Below are positions 63,247-64,000 of a DNA stretch of 64,000 nucleotides, piece after piece. This DNA is from Amycolatopsis sp. MtRt-6 (lineage in GTDB: Bacteria > Actinomycetota > Actinomycetes > Mycobacteriales > Pseudonocardiaceae), in assembly GCF_017308975.1 (NCBI RefSeq), contig NZ_JADWPD010000025.1:62001-126000 (forward strand), in the 5' to 3' direction. Within the stretch, counting starts at the first letter, position 1, and each line of letters begins with the position of its first letter. A model generated the notes under the pieces. The model saw only the letters and a list, made by a program, of their open reading frames with translations. It was not told where the DNA came from and ran no database searches. Position numbers and translations under genes: made by a program.

Positions 63247-64000
63247 GTGGCAACGAGGTCAGTACGCATCCAGGTGCTGGGTTCGCTGCGGGTTTGGCGC
63301 GACGGCGCCGAAGTCGAGCTCGGGCCGCCGGGCCGGCGCGCGGTGCTCGGGCTGCTCGCGCTCGCCGGCGGGGACGCCGTGGCCCGGCGCGACCTCGTGG
63401 ACGCGTTGTGGGGCGACCGGCCGCCGCCGAGCGCGGTGAACGTCGTCCAGACGCACGTCAAGCACCTGCGGCGGCTGCTCGAACCCGGGCGCGCGCCGCG
63501 CGCGGGCAGCGGGGTGCTGCCGCACGTCGGCGGGGGCTACGCCGTGCGGCGGGACGCCGTCGACGTCGACCTCTGGCGGTTCCGCGAACTCCTCGCCGAG
63601 GCGAACGACGCGTACCGCGACACCGACGCCGACCGCGTCGTGACTGCCCTCGGCGAGGCGCTGCGGCTGTGGCACGGCAGGCCGCTGGCCGACCTGCCGC
63701 CGCTCACCGGCCACCCGAAGGTCGTTTCGCTGGTCGCCGAGCGCCGGGAAGCGTTTTCCCGGTACGCCGCGGCGATGATCGACGTCGGGGCGGCCGCGGA
63801 AGTCCTGCCCGGCCTCGCCGAAGCCGCCGCGGAGCAGCCTCTCGACGAAGCCGCGCAGGCCCTGCTGATCCGCGCCCACCACGCACTCGGGCAGCGTGGC
63901 GAGGCGTTGCGGCTCTACGGGCAGGTGCGGACGCGGCTCGTCGACGAGCTCGGCATCGACCCGGGGCCGGAGCTGCTCGCCGCGCACGCCGCCGTGCTGC
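63247..64000 (+). CDS. SARP-family transcriptional activator (truncated by window end)
   Basis: The frame is open from GTG 63247 to the end of the window (251 complete codons). GGGGAG (63237-63242) precedes it. Residues about 5-95 form an OmpR-type winged-helix DNA-binding domain (VLGSLRVWRDG, GRRAVLGLLAL, DLVDALWG, VNVVQTHVKHLRRLLEPG). Residues about 100-250 form a bacterial transcriptional activation domain (VDVDLWRFRELL, ALRLWHGRPLADL, LGQRGEALRLYGQVRTRLVDELGIDPGPELLAAH). This is the DnrI/RedD/AfsR arrangement of pathway-specific activators. Whether it is a short SARP or continues into an ATPase domain cannot be seen. Proximity to the PKS genes suggests, but does not prove, that it regulates them. 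Confidence 0.9.
   Translation, partial: MATRSVRIQVLGSLRVWRDGAEVELGPPGRRAVLGLLALAGGDAVARRDLVDALWGDRPPPSAVNVVQTHVKHLRRLLEPGRAPRAGSGVLPHVGGGYAVRRDAVDVDLWRFRELLAEANDAYRDTDADRVVTALGEALRLWHGRPLADLPPLTGHPKVVSLVAERREAFSRYAAAMIDVGAAAEVLPGLAEAAAEQPLDEAAQALLIRAHHALGQRGEALRLYGQVRTRLVDELGIDPGPELLAAHAAVL

Overview
The window is one long, GC-rich (roughly 73-75% by eye) stretch of a type I modular polyketide synthase (PKS) gene cluster from an actinomycete. The following fit a Pseudonocardiaceae-type host such as Amycolatopsis: overlapping gene starts, GTG starts, Streptomyces-like codon use, a SARP regulator, and a palindromic repeat whose arms carry an AATGTGGC-type core. The genus is an inference. No rRNA, tRNA, CRISPR array, transposase or gene-free stretch longer than 300 bases is visible.

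Layout. Bases 1-360 are the C-terminal end of a PKS whose body lies upstream. Bases 379-42937 hold four PKS genes on the + strand: A (379-9423, 2 modules), B (9423-22802, 3 modules), C (22843-32043, 2 modules) and D (32069-42937, 2 modules plus thioesterase). A translationally coupled four-gene cassette follows (42937-46287), of the FkbK/FkbJ/FkbI/FkbH type that makes hydroxymalonyl- or methoxymalonyl-ACP. Two further PKS genes follow: E (46387-55419, loading module plus one fully reducing module) and F (55422-61577, one fully reducing module). A small overlapping ORF (61574-61831) and likely terminators end this run. Beyond it are two - strand genes for small secreted proteins (61947-63074) and a divergent, truncated SARP regulator (63247 to the window end). 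A 172-bp intergenic region with three perfectly phased 11-bp direct repeats separates them.

How it works together (inference from domains). Biosynthesis should start in E. Its first ketosynthase has Ala in place of the active-site Cys, no N-terminal docking helix, and a methylmalonyl-type AT, giving a propionyl starter. Module 1 (E) and module 2 (F) each add a fully reduced malonyl unit, giving a saturated seven-carbon tail. The chain then presumably passes to one or more PKSs upstream of the window, ending with the protein whose tail is at 1-360. It then moves through A, B, C and D. Eight modules in A-D are KS-AT-KR-ACP with A-type KRs, giving a hydroxylated chain with methylmalonyl (m) and malonyl (a) units in the order m,a / m,m,a / m,m / m. 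The last module has DH, a truncated ER remnant and a B-type KR, and carries an atypical AT that is the best candidate for the hydroxy/methoxymalonyl extender. The fused thioesterase releases the chain, probably as a macrolactone. I cannot name the product.

Most noteworthy: the Cys-to-Ala loading KS; the loading gene lying downstream of the thioesterase gene; the ER fossil in the last module; the lack of an O-methyltransferase beside the extender cassette; a perfect 19-bp inverted-repeat element inserted in frame inside the loading module; tandem repeats in two interdomain linkers; and SARP-box-like repeats.
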